A stretch of DNA of 64,000 nucleotides from Sipunculus nudus (Eukaryota; Annelida; Sipuncula; Golfingiida; Sipunculidae), in NCBI GenBank assembly GCA_026874595.1, contig CM049322.1:53039386-53103385 (forward strand), given 5' to 3'. The notes beneath the pieces are model-generated. The model made no database searches. It worked only from the letters and a program-made list of their open reading frames with translations, and was not told where the DNA came from. Of this stretch, positions 36,617-50,667 are shown one piece after another. The translations under genes were made by a program, and so were the position numbers. Numbering within the stretch: position 1 is the first letter of the stretch; each line of letters starts with the position of its first letter.

Positions 36617-38088
36617 CTTAGATGTTCAGTTTAATACCGATGAGAATTCTTCAGAGCGTGTCATGCTCTTATGTCCCAATAAATCAACCAATCCATAGAA
36701 TATACTGTAGTAAATATTTATTATGACATTATAATTTTCTCGGTCATGCTTGAGTCAACCAATTGTTACTGAGATCCACGTACTATGTGAAATAAATAAG
36801 AGCTAGCTTTCATGATTCCTTTGGTGATTAAAACATCAACAGACAATTGTCGAAACAACTGTGCCCTGTCGGCTGGTTAGGTGTCCGACATCTATGTCAG
36901 TCAAGGTCTGCCGGGTACGGCTGCTATCAGGGGCGGCATCACGATTCAGAAAAAGTGGGGTTTTACCCAGGAGGACTAATAATAACACCTTAAAAAAGGT
37001 CACTAGGCTCGGAAAAGGGGGTTCCAGGTCGCCAAAATTGGTCCGAAGCCCTTAAAAACGTTGCAGCTAAACGAAAAAAAAAAGGGGGGGGGTCTGGACC
37101 CCTTGCAGACCCCCCACCTCTCTCTCTCGATATCCGGTTCCGTGGGTATATCTGCTAAGATGTTACGCACACGTGCAAACAGCCCAGGTTCTGTTATAGC
37201 TTGTGCTGTGAAAAAAGGTGCCTGACAAATTGTGTCAGCTCCCGTGACCTATATAGTGTGTGTGTGCGTATATATATACCACAAACCGCCAAGATTTGAG
37301 CTCATGTGAGCCTTCCGTGCATTGTTTTATTACTCAATGTCATGAGCGCTTCGGTATTAAATTCATTAGGCAGGTTTAGGTAAAAGAAATATACGGAATC
37401 AAGGTGTCCTTGCTATAACGAGCTAGTTCTTGGGATACACTGGGTTTAGTACGCTTTCAGTCACTCTCTCCGTGCTGGTATGGCTGTGAACAAACGACTT
37501 GAGCTGGACGAGTTTTGTGGGGATTTCAAATTAAGAGAGGCGCCCATTCCGAACCCACCCTCAGGCGGAGCCGTTCTTAAGGTAACCATATCATAGCAAC
37601 CTGGGTCGTCATGGTAACAAACTCATAGTTACGGTGTTTTGGCAATAGTCCTGTCAGTCATGTTTCATGTCTGCTTTATAGGCTAAATCCTATCACATCA
37701 CACATATATTTGTATTTGTTATGAACGTTATCTGTGATGAGGTATTACATATCTTATCTCTATATTCTAAACTTATCTTATCTTATCAAGACACACAGAA
37801 GCTAAAAAAAATGGAAGTATGAATGTAACATGATTCATATAGTGTCATTGTGAGTTAGTTCTAATATACAGCGATCATCCTCCATGCTAAGACGAGCCCA
37901 TATACAATTTATACAGGATTAATATTCAATATCATGTATACCATGTGTCGGCATTATTTTATATATATGAGAGCGCAAATGGGGAGTTGCCTTAAGGATC
38001 TATATAATACATATATTTAATCTCTGTGTGAACAAGTATCCCACGGTTTAAATCCGGCCTTAGGTATATATATGTGTGTGTGTGTGTG

Positions 38089-38134
<46 letters not shown>

Positions 38135-38282
38135 CATATACAATGAAACCTCGTCGTTTCGATCTCGCTTATGTCGAATAACCCGCTTATGTCTAAGTTA
38201 CAGACTCGATATTCCGGGCAACTCTAGTTAAATTATAACCAAATAAAACCCTCTTGTGTCGAACTTCGGATATATATACATT

Positions 38283-38330
<48 letters not shown>

Positions 38331-41300
38331 TATGCACACATTCGGATATATATCGGCCGTGACTCAAAGCCGTGAGATCGTGAGTTCGAATCTCGGCCGA
38401 GGCGGTTTAGATTTTTCACGATTGACCCCCATGTATATCACTCTGGGGATACCCTCGGTGTACAACGTGGGTATGACGCAGATACGCGGACGAGTATACA
38501 CCCGGAGCCCTCAGGTGCAGTCACCGGCTTCTCTGTCACCAGAATATAAAATAAAGGAAGCTTGTTATACTGCCCTGTCATGAAGTCCGAAACCAACATG
38601 AAATTCAGCAGATGTAAATACATTTCTGTGGAGTTGAAGTAATTTTCTGTCTATATATCAGGCGGGATAAATCGATTGTCCACGTGCCTCTAGCTGGCAT
38701 AGACAGTTTTTTACATGTAAGCTCGAGTTCTGTTAACCGCTTTGTAGTTTCACTTAACCTAATTTCATGACCCGTTCATTTGGGGCTACATAATGTGCAA
38801 TGCGTTCTACATCCTTTAACGGTGTTACAAAAAGGTAACACTTATGGGTGTAGCGTTCATGAGTTAGGAAAAGCATTTGATCTTATTTAATGGCAATATA
38901 ATTGGCGGTAAATTATCAAATTTACTAATATTTATCCGGTCGTGTATGAACGGGACACAGATGGTCTCTTGATTGATCGAAGCAAATAATTACATGATGT
39001 GATATATAACTGAGTAAAGTGCACAGTTACTAATAACTTTTTAGGTCTACGTATAAAATTCGATTAACAACTATAAACCGCTTTCATTTTTGGTATATTT
39101 CTTAGGTCAAGTATGATACATATTTATTTTCAGTTATAATTAAGATTGCATATAACTTGCAATCCTGATGTCTGACATCTAAAAAAGCCCATCTGTTGAG
39201 AATGAAGAAGACTTTACACATTAGAAAATATTCGTATAGGTACTGGTTTACAAAGTTTATTCATATTATCTATGAAACATTCTTGATAATCCAAGCAAAT
39301 ATTGACTGTTTTTATGTAACTGAAATAATATATACAGTATATATCATTTACAGGTATATATATACGTATACAGTAAACATTTCGATCACTGAAGGGGAAC
39401 TGATAAAGTGGTCGTATTTTCGAGGTGTTGTTTCAACGAGGTCGCATATAGAGAGCAAAATAGAACTGGAACCCTGACCAAGTGGTCTTTATTTTGAGTT
39501 GGTCGCTACACCGAGGTGGTCGTTAGGCAATTTTATATGTAATTTGTATCTTTCATTGGCTCTGAAAAGTTCTAGACCTGCTAGTGGCCGGTCTTGATGA
39601 TAATTTAGATCTTATCTCTACTGGTACTGATGTCGTATAAACCAATATGACAGCAAGATCCTGATCTAAGTTATATATTCAATGTAACACCATTTTATGA
39701 TAAGAGTCACTCCTATCTCAAATCCTGATATCTAAGTGTACCTAAAGAATCTTATAAAAATTAACTTTTTTATTCATAGATTGTTATGCAGCCTGCATGA
39801 ATTTTTTTTTTATAGTGCCGTAAAGTAATTTAACATTTTTTTTGGTAAAATTAAGTGAGTTAAGTTGACTATGATAAAACTGTGGCGAGCAAACGTGCCG
39901 TAGCCCGACCTCATGACAAAGTAGTAGTGACGTCACTGTAACGTCATATGCATACATTTCTTTGTACGCAGCTATTCTGTATTCATTTTTCATATGAGAC
40001 GTTCGGGCAATACTTCCTGATAACTAAAGTTGGCTTTATTTTCGCGGGGCTGGAATTTCGCAATTTCTTCATTTTGAACGTTTCGCGAGGGTTTCATTTT
40101 CGCGATGGCACCAGAACCTTTAAGTATAGCAGGATCTGTATTGATTTAAAGTTTAGTAAAAATCCTACAATACCTAACTAATTTCTGGTTCAATCGTTAT
40201 ATTATGATCACAATCGATCTGTATCACAGTTTGTGTGTATGGCTAATGCATGGGCCAGTTTCGAAACCAGGCACAAATTAGTTCCTGATAAAGTTGTTTT
40301 CAGAGGCCATCTTATTTGATACGGCATCTTATTCCCGAGGGTGTTATATTTGCGGTTATTTCACATTCGCGAATATCACGAAATTAAAACCCTTGCGAAT
40401 AAATTGGTAACTACAGTTCATACTGGTTATATCAATAACACTGTTACTGTGGTTGCCTTCATATTCGCGAGATTAAATTTTCAATTTTTTTCATTATTTC
40501 ACGAGGGTTTCGCTTTTTTGCGGTCCCACCATACAATATCATACACAATATAACCACTATAGTTTTAATTCTGACATGCGTCTTGCAACATCCGCTTTCT
40601 AGTCTAAACGTAAAATGGCAGCAACACGAGTGGTTACGAAACTTTTTTCCTGCATGATTGACTGTTCAATTGTGAATATTCCTGGACGACATTCCCGAAT
40701 CTGGATCATGTGTCGAATCCACACCAAATTCTTGTCGATTCTCTATGTTCCCAATCTCGAAATACCTTGAAAATTTTATGAGATTCCGTTCTGGATTGCG
40801 TGAGTTAATTTGTGAACAAATACACAAACTCGAGTCCGAACGCGGATTTACGCATGTACCCTCGATCTTCCAGAGTAAAAAAATGGGTAACTGGTGATAC
40901 TAAGCCCCCTTCTGTAGGCAAAGATAGTAGTCCTCTACAAGGCACCTTTAACATATTAACGAGAGGAACTAGAGGATGTAGTACGAAAAACAGCAAATCA
41001 GTATTTGTTCCAAACACTGCTGACCGGTACTATATAAGCTGCATACATAACCTTCACATGCAGAGTGGAGTTAAGTAAATGATAACAGGTGCAAAATCCG
41101 GCACGTGCTTATCTGTATTAAAGGGGCCTAATCACCTGCTTTATTTGTAGAATTCATGTGATTTTTGGCTGACTCTGTATACACAGAAATAAACTGTAGG
41201 TTATTCGTGCTAAGAAAGGTTCTTACGATACCTGTGTGACAGATGTATGACCTTGTTTATCCTCGTTTGTATGAGTTAAAAAGTAAACAGGGAAAGTCTC

Positions 41301-43541
41301 CCATGTTAACACACAGAAAAAAAGCAAAAACGTGAGGCTGTTGGTTACACATGTCAGGAATTTAAAAGGTCACTTGTTGCACAACCCGATTTACAAAGCT
41401 CTTTTTCTTCTGACTAACCGCAAAACGTCCTTGTCGAAAGCATGTTTATTATTTTAACGGGCCACCAAATGTTATGAAAACATTGATATAAGCAACACGT
41501 TCAGCCTTTGCACTCGATGGATCGGCGTTCACTGTTCTATGTTTTATGAAATTTTCAAAGCATTAGGCCAAAATAAAAAAAAGGTATGGTTCTCAGGCAC
41601 TTTTTTTCAGAAATCAATGCGGGCGGGCGCTTTTTTATTTCAATTTTTTTGGTATGTTTCGATAAAAATGTAAAATTATAAGGGAAAAGCATGAAAATTA
41701 CAGTTTTGTTTTGCTAAACAAGTAAAAGCACTACAAATCAGAGGAAATTGTTTCGGGCTATCTTCTTGAAAGAAATGTCGGAGCGGCAGCAGCTCAAAAT
41801 TGGAAAGTTTTTATTGAAAATAAAATATAAAAAATTTTGATGCGGGGGTTTAAAATTGATGCGGGCGGTGCCTGAGAACCATACCTTTATTTTTTTTTGG
41901 CCTTATATTTATTTAATAACTTCAGATAGCGGAATAGGCCCTCTAAATGGAATATATTAATATATTTTAACATGTTCAAGGTGCTTTCCATCCAAATCCA
42001 CTCCTGTTCTACTTTTTTTATCCCGAAGTTACTCTATATTTATATATATATATATATATATATATACTGGGATAAATACCTCGGGTGTCGTAGAGACTAA
42101 GGCTTTATCAGGCCCAGCTGTGGCTCTGAGCGTTTCATAATACTGACCCGTTCATAAAATAAGCAAGTATATATAAAACACAAAGGGTAAAAGCTGGTTT
42201 TGCAGATTTGTAATCATGCGCCAAGCCAAGGCTGTCTAGCTCAGCTGAATCGTATGCATTCCTTCTGATCCGTGGTCTAATGACCTGAGAAGGTTACACA
42301 TAACTGCATATGGAGTTTATGGACCAGAATGTTCTGTCTCGCGGAGGGCATTCTGTCTCAGCTGAGTAAATTCTTGTCAGTTTTTATATGACCTCCCCTT
42401 TGTCTTTATCCCTGTGTTTTGTTACCTGGAGGATAACAAGGAGGTTATGTTTTTACCCGTGTTACACGCACCACTGTATCCTAAAATATATCAATAAAAA
42501 TTCAAATGCAGTAGAAACTCCGAATTACGGACATTGGTGTGACCGGACATTTTGCACAGTAGAGAGGTGCCTATTTAGGAAGTTTATAGATTTCGGGAAG
42601 TACTTTCAAGGGACAGGCGATAACTGGCAGTAAATAGGAGGTACCCTTAGTACAGAGGCGCCCGTAAGGAGAGATTCCACTGTATAAGGATATCAGATCA
42701 CGAGTGCTAAGATAAACGAAATGTAACCTTAAATACACCGTCACCGTTATGTGGAGAAAGCAGGAGAAGTTTTTTTTCAGGTTAGTGAATATCACATGTA
42801 TAATGTTCAGACCGATAAGGCATCATTCCATGCATATCCAAGTTCAGATTTCAATTCAATTCAATTCAGTTTAGATATACGCATATCAAATAATCCTTGT
42901 TCAGCTTATCTGAATAAACAGTCAAATTTGTGTCCAAATATCTGAAAATTTCAGTTTAGAAATATGAACCTCTGATCAATAGTGTTCAGATTACGGGAGC
43001 GTTACTGTATATATCTTATGTTTTCTCAGCTTCACTATACCGGGATCTGTCATACTGATGTTCATCTGTGGGAAGGGAACTTTGACATTGGTGGAGGTCA
43101 GAAGGTCAAGTTTGGGGATGCTCCGGCCGCCAAAATTCTAGGTAAGGTCACCACTTAATATAGATATACTAGTATGCTATAGCACTAACAATATTACTGT
43201 GCATGCTCTTTGAAGAGTGCTCTAAGGTTTTATGGCAAGTTTATTTTTTAAATAAAAAATTATTTCTATCTTTTTTTTTACATTAATTAATTTTTATATC
43301 GTTAAATTTGATTTCATCAGATTTTATATATATACATGTGTGTGTGTGTGTGTAATTATCTGTTTACAAATAAATATTAACAAATTGTTCATAATTATTA
43401 TTTTAATTATGAATCCTTACCTCCAGCGTTATTGTCTGTATTTATACTTTTACAAAGCATATTTGTAATAAATATTTTAAGAAACATGCGATATTAGATG
43501 GTCTTTGATATTACAATTTTGCAATAAAAAATTACGGGCTT

Positions 43542-43627
<86 letters not shown>

Positions 43628-44113
43628 AACATATTATATATAGTACTTGTTAACAATTTAACTATATGTGTCGTCACATATTGTTCTGTTATAACATTAT
43701 TTATTTGGTTTAGGCCCAAAAAATAAAGGTATGGTTCTCAGGCACTTTTTTTATAGAAATCGGTGCTGGCGGGCGGTATTTTATTTTGACCTTTTTTTAT
43801 ATGATTGGATTTAAATGTCATATGATAAGGGATAAAGCATGAAAATAACAATTTTTCGCTAAACAGGTAAAGGCTAAATATAATTTGAATTATTTTTCTT
43901 CTTGAAAGATAAAAATCAAAATAAAAATTGTTGATGTTGGGGATTAAAATTAACGTAGGCGGTGCCTGAGAACCATACCTTTTATTTTTTTTGCCTTATT
44001 TTTATTTTAATTATTACTAATATCATTATTAATACTATAATAATATTATTATTATTATTATTATTGTTATATAATTATTATTATGTTTATCATTATTATT
44101 ATGTTTATCATTA

Positions 44114-44149
<36 letters not shown>

Positions 44150-44689
44150 TCATTATTATCAAAATGTTTTTGTTATTTTAGATATTCTCTTTATTAAATT
44201 GAGCTTAATTTATTGAGTGAGTATTAATGAATGAACATTTAAAAGGGTGTGAAATCTGAATCAGGCTCGAAGATACTCTACAAGACTGGACCAGTCCACG
44301 AAATAATTATGACTTAATTGTTGCTTCTGAAATAGAAATCAAACGTTCCCGCTTTGTATCGCACTTAGTATCGATACCGCTATCTTGCGGCAATTCATAT
44401 AACTAATTTACCACGATCTGACCCTCATCAGTGCTGGCACTGAATTAAATCTATCGGTACACGGAATCACGTTTTATTTAAAGCATTTTTTTGTAAATGC
44501 ATATACTAAAGCCAAGGCAGGGCTAATACTTTATTAATGTAACCATAACTGTTATATGGTAAAGTAAGATATTTTATTATTTTCCAGGGCATGAAATGTC
44601 AGGAGAAATCCATAGTCTTGGCGCTGACGCCAAAAAAGGTAATGTACATTCACATTATTTTCCTCATCACTGGTCCCATCTGATATATA

Positions 44690-44762
<73 letters not shown>

Positions 44763-44790
44763 GTATATATATATATTTATATATATATAT

Positions 44791-44828
<38 letters not shown>

Positions 44829-45637
44829 AGAGATTATGTCAGGTACAACAGAATATCTTTAACGGTGCATTTGCAATTATGTATATATATAGATATATAT
44901 ATATAATACATATTAAAGGATTTCGCTTCACAAATGTCCTCAATGTATTCTGAAACCAAGCTGCGTCTTACAATGTGCCATACATCATTTTAAAGGTTAT
45001 TATTCCCACAGTGACATGGCCGCTATGATAATGGATATTTTTTCATGTAGAAAAATATTTATTGTTTTTCCCCAATTTCCGCATTTCGGAGAGAGTACCA
45101 TATACCGAAAACAGCTAACTTCCTTCGGCAAAGACCGGAATGCGACCTTTTTGTTATTCACAAAAACCAACTTAAAGCACAGGATTAAGCGGTTAAAATT
45201 AACGTCTGTTGTGCATGTGAATAAACCCTGTTGTCACTTACCCACATTTGCCGGATCAATAAATGGTGAACAACAGGGGTCCCTCGATCAATTGGCACTC
45301 ATTTCTTATGTCATTATAAAATAATGGTACAAGTGGATTCCCCGATAATAGAAGAGGATCATGGAGAACGAGTTAGGGTGGTTCTTATCCCTTCGACCTC
45401 CTTTTCAGCCGCCGCAACCTTTTCTTTATGGCTTTAAACTAATGTTTGCGACCTAGACATACCCCCCCCCCCAGATGTGGGGGACATGAAACCATACTGC
45501 GGATTACATACTGTTATTACTCATTTCATAGGTGATTTTTTCGGTACAGGATCCCGAGGGGTCCACCCCCCCCCCCCCCCTCGAGCTGTTACAACTCTCA
45601 TTTTATCCATTTATTTTCCCAGTTATTCGTCATAAAT

Positions 45638-45715
<78 letters not shown>

Positions 45716-48531
45716 TGAAACCTCGTTGTGTCAAAGTCGAAGGGACCGTCAAAAACTGCGACACATCGGAGGTTCGATATAAGCGGGTTTTATTTGGTAT
45801 TTATTTAACCGGACAACTCTTTAGAGTTGTCAGGAATATCGAGTGTGTAACTTCGACATAAGCGGGTTATTCCGCTTAAGCGAGTTCGACAAAACGAGGT
45901 TTCACTGTATATATATTTGTATTCCCAAGCAATTAAATTATTAATTTACCCACAACTAATAGCATTCTGTATCATGAGTTGATGAAATTAATGTACAAGC
46001 CCTTGATTATGATAGAATCCAAATATTGCCATAACATGGAAAACTCTGCACAATTAATATTCATGCTTCTCCATGCTTCATAATGTCTGTCCAAACGGAA
46101 TATACATTTGTATTTCTCTATCTCTCCCACACAGACATATAATACATGTGTACGATATATGATATTGCAGACAGCAAATTACAGGTGGGTGATCGGGTGA
46201 TCGTTTATCCCTGGCCTGGATGTGGTGAATGTGGTCTGTGTAAGGTCGGGGACACCGTAATTTGTCCAAAGCAAAGCCTCACGGCACTGGGCTGCCTGGC
46301 AGTTGATGGCGGGTAAGTAGACTGGTTTCTTATATATCTGGTTCTCAAATGAGACAGAGAACCAATCCATCAGATACAAAATCGTCTACCAAAAAGAAAC
46401 TCCAAGCACAGTGCAGATTTTTTGACAATGTCATTGGGCATAAAATTATCCATATAGCCATGACAGAATGGATGGTAAGAACTCGAGAGAAGGTGTATAC
46501 ATGTATATGCTCTTTTCACTGCATGAATAAATTCATGTTTATTTACATATCTAAAACCACTGATATAATACATTGACTGATGGTTGCCCACACAAGTATG
46601 CTGAAATCATAAGCGATTTTTAAAAAAAAAAGTAAATAGAGACGTCCCCTATAACAACTTTTAAAAACTCTCATGTATGTGACAAAATTGCGTTCTCAGG
46701 TAAGGTTTTTTTTCATATTAAGCAAAAGGTTTGATCCCACGGCCTCTATAGCTATATGCTTAGGTTATCAGGTGATCAAAGTGTCCTTTCACATGTACCC
46801 ATTTTTACACTTAATATCGCTCATAACCCCAACCTTTAGCCATGCTAAATTATTATCCCTAAAATTTAGGTTGATTGGAGCAAATGTCTGTTTCTAAATA
46901 CGTGGTTGGCTTTATTTTTGCGAGGCTGAAATTTCGCGATCTCTTAATTTTGAACGTTTCGCGAGGGTATAGTTTTCGCGATTGCACCGGAGCCAATAAA
47001 TTCTGCAAGTACAGCAGTATTAATATTTTTTTAATTAAGAATGAATCCTAAACTATCCCACTAATTTTCTAGTTCAGTCACCAACTTGTTATTTATGTTA
47101 CAGTGGATACATCTTAAGTGATGAACGCGTATTTTACAATAAGAAAGCTTGTGTGAATGGGCCAGTTTCGATACCAAGCACAGGTTAGGTTGTTTCCAGA
47201 AGTTTGATAACTATTTATGTGTTTGTGCAGATGCATCAGTCACTCTTATTCATTTTAGTTGATGGGGCATCTTATTCTCAAGAGTTTCATATTCGTGATT
47301 ATTTTACATTCGCGAATATCCCGAAAATAAAACCCTCGTGAATAAAAAAGGCAACACATTTGATGGCGCAACAATAAACGTCTATCTTCGTCGAGCTGAC
47401 GTTAATACCACGTGTACCTGTTTGCATTAAACTGTCTTCATGCAGGCGGACAGCTGTCGGTTTGTATAACTATCTCTCAGCACAGTATCATTTCTTTGGC
47501 ACAGTACCTTTTATAATACTCAGTGGTATGACTTTATTCTTGGAATATGTTATGCGATCCGACGCCGAGGGACGCGAACAGAACAATATGTTTACACCTT
47601 TATATTTTTTTACAATCGTAATCAGAAAAAGACTTAAGATGATTTAAAATATGATTCATATAACTATATTTATATAATAGAACTGAAGATGCGGGGGCTG
47701 ATCTAAGACACAGGAAAAAACATTATCTCAAGACCTCGAGATATTATCTCAAGATTTTTTTGTGTGAAATTTTATTTATAGATATTATCTCGAGATCTCG
47801 GGTTATTTTTTTCTTTGGCCTAAATCCGCCACTGTTTAAAGTTTGAAAAAAAAACTTTTAAACTTTTTTTACTTCATCTTGTTTCCCAAGACAAAAGTCA
47901 GTTTTAATTCATGCAACCGCCTTTTGCTTTAAAACATGTTTATTTTACACAGCTACCAGACGTACGTGAGTGTCTCCCGAGTCGCCCTCCTCCATCCCGT
48001 ACCTAATGGTCTGCCCATGAATCTAGGCGCCATCATGACGTGCTCAGGGATCACGGCTTACAACGCCGTCAGCTCAGTCAAGGAATTTATTGAGAAGTTC
48101 GTCAAGGCAAACGGTTGGTAGTCCTCTGTTAAGGACCTTGTTGTCCAAAATTCTCTCAAAGGGGACCATCCCAAAATCTGACATGTTTAAAATATATATA
48201 TATATTGTCTTCTTTTTAAAGAAATCCTTAAAGAACCGATCCCGCGGTGCTCTAGCTCTCCGTTTTATTTATGTCCACATTTTTAACATGTGGGCCAAAA
48301 TGGAAGCCGATCGCAACTCGAAACGTCCCTTTAGGACATTTAAATATAAATCAGACGGAATAGAGACTTTTAAAATGACAAAAAATGGTGTTGCGTCAGA
48401 ATGCTCTCACCAAAAACAGTTAATGTGCAAGCATTCAGGAGAACAGTTTGCTTAGAGCCGCTCGTTCACTTGTATGGTTGAGGATGCCAACGTAGACGCG
48501 GATATATCCTACACAAAAAATCAAGGTAACA

Positions 48532-48581
<50 letters not shown>

Positions 48582-50602
48582 CAGGATGAAGAACATTTCG
48601 GTACGTATGCGTATAACAATATTATGTTATACTCTGTTGTAGTGATTTAAACGTACATGCATGCAGCACTATAGTCCGCTAACTGCAGTGAGTAAAACGC
48701 ATATACATTGTAACGGACGGTTGATACGCACGCTTTTTATCGTAAGTCATGGGGTATACCTCTGCCAGATCACTTCACTGCTCCAGCAACCCTAAGCTAT
48801 ATTTCAGGTTTTCCTGCATACGTACAACATATGGATACCAATTAATTAAATCAGAGGCGCTTTTTTGGCGGTATACGCTTACGTAATACACAGGCAAACG
48901 CAGTGTATACTCACATGTGGAAAGCTACTTCAGTAAAGATTTTGTGCAGTGCGGTCCAGCGTGTGGCTTAATATACATTTTTGCCAGTTCACATGCAACA
49001 ATAAGCATACGTATACATATGTAAGGTAATAAAGTTTGAAATATCTGAAAACCATGCACACTGATGATCGCATATACTGAACGCAACCAAAATATTAGTT
49101 TCGCACCATGCGTACTCGCACCAGCATTCAAGGTTACAAAAGCGCTCGGCATTTTATCTGAGAGCGGCCAACACATCAGTTTCATTATAAATAAATCAAA
49201 GATTCCTGTTTCTTGTGCCTTCCTGCACTCTAACTAGATATTCATTGAATAAAAAGATTTTAATTTATTAACATGAAGAAAATAGATGCTAATAGAGGTG
49301 GATCTATAGGGGGGGTAATGAGTTTACGCTCGCCTTATATGATAAAATTATCTTTTTTTTTAATAGAGAAAACCATTAAATTATCCCTCTTTATTACCTG
49401 GAAAATCTTTACTTTTTGTCCACAATTTTAGGTAAATGAATGTATGACGTAATATAATTCCTTTTGTAATGCATTTACTAATTATCCCTTTTCTGGCATT
49501 ATAAATTGTAATATGAACAAGTCCATACTGTAGTGACAGGTCGTCTGTAAAGGAGCTAGTGGGGTGCATGTTATTCTGTGAGTGAACGTAGGTATAGGTA
49601 CTTACTAATTCAATTAAATCAGGTACATGTTCATCATCAACATCATCAACCACATCATCATCATTACAGGCTCAGCCACCTTGCTGATCGCCGGAGCTGG
49701 AGGCGTGGGTCTGTGGGGGATAGAAATAGCTAAAGCTATCATGCCGAAAGGGACAACGATAGCTGTGGCCGAGATATCGGTAATTATACAGACAATCCAT
49801 TATATATATATATATATATAGTTATAATGTGTACGGTAATAGAAAAGTCGTACATCGTTTGTTACAGTATTTCTTTGTTGCATTCTATTTATTAAATCTT
49901 ATTCTTTTAAGGTTTCACGCTTTTGTTTTCCTTCGTTTCCAGGATACCAAGTTCCCCGCTGCTCGCGAGGCAGGAGCAGATAAAACAGTTCTATGGAACC
50001 CTAAAGGTAATTTTCGCCACTAAGCACGCGCAGGTCATGAAATCATCGCTGTTTTTCTTTCATTCCACGCAATATTCGCAACAGTTTTTAATAATTTTCA
50101 GGTAAATTTTGTAAAAGAGTGGTCCATGGGCCAAGAAATTATCGTTAATATTTTGGGACCAATCGGATATATATATTTATTTATAAGATATGTTTTCTTC
50201 GTCTGCTTTTAGTTTTTTTTTTTTTTATTACTACCATAAACAGAAAAAAATGCAAAGACATAAGTAGGGCCGATGTAAACATATGGAGATAAAACGTTTG
50301 AATGTCCTGGCATGGTAACCTGTGCATGAACTTAAATAAAAAACAACAAAAGTTAAAAACGTTACTTAAATTATAACTCAATAGTCTACATATTTGATGC
50401 CATTATTATTCAAAATGTCAACTGTTTAAAATCAGCTGCCCCCGAGGAAAACGCGGCTAAAACTAAAGAGGAGATAGGAGGCGTCCATGCGGCGGTCGAC
50501 TTCGTAGGAGCTGCGTCTACTTCACAGACGATCCTCAGCTGTCTGGTGGCGGTAGGTGTATTTTAACACACGTATTATTGGATCAATACAACATGTTTCG
50601 GT

Positions 50603-50667
<65 letters not shown>

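Larger units (their letters stand above)
37582..43029 (+). other. Intron 1 of the dehydrogenase (5.4 kb)
   Basis: It contains (TA)n tracts (38092-38128, 38286-38324), pogo-like MITE pieces (38141-38270, 42509-42682), a SINE (38345-38580), a TTCGCG repeat (40028-40405) and a Harbinger-like MITE (41566-41902). No exon is recognised. Confidence 0.5.

Noticed and set aside
36928-37140. hAT-like MITE starting caggggcgg
   Set aside because: The left end resembles hAT ends, but I could not find a convincing right end or an 8-bp target duplication.
45016-45324. Open frame of 102 codons in dehydrogenase intron 3
   Set aside because: No recognisable family and no splice borders; it lies between microsatellites and a C run.
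48090-48455. Open frame of 121 codons overlapping dehydrogenase exon 5
   Set aside because: It uses a different frame from the exon and runs into intron sequence; a shadow frame.
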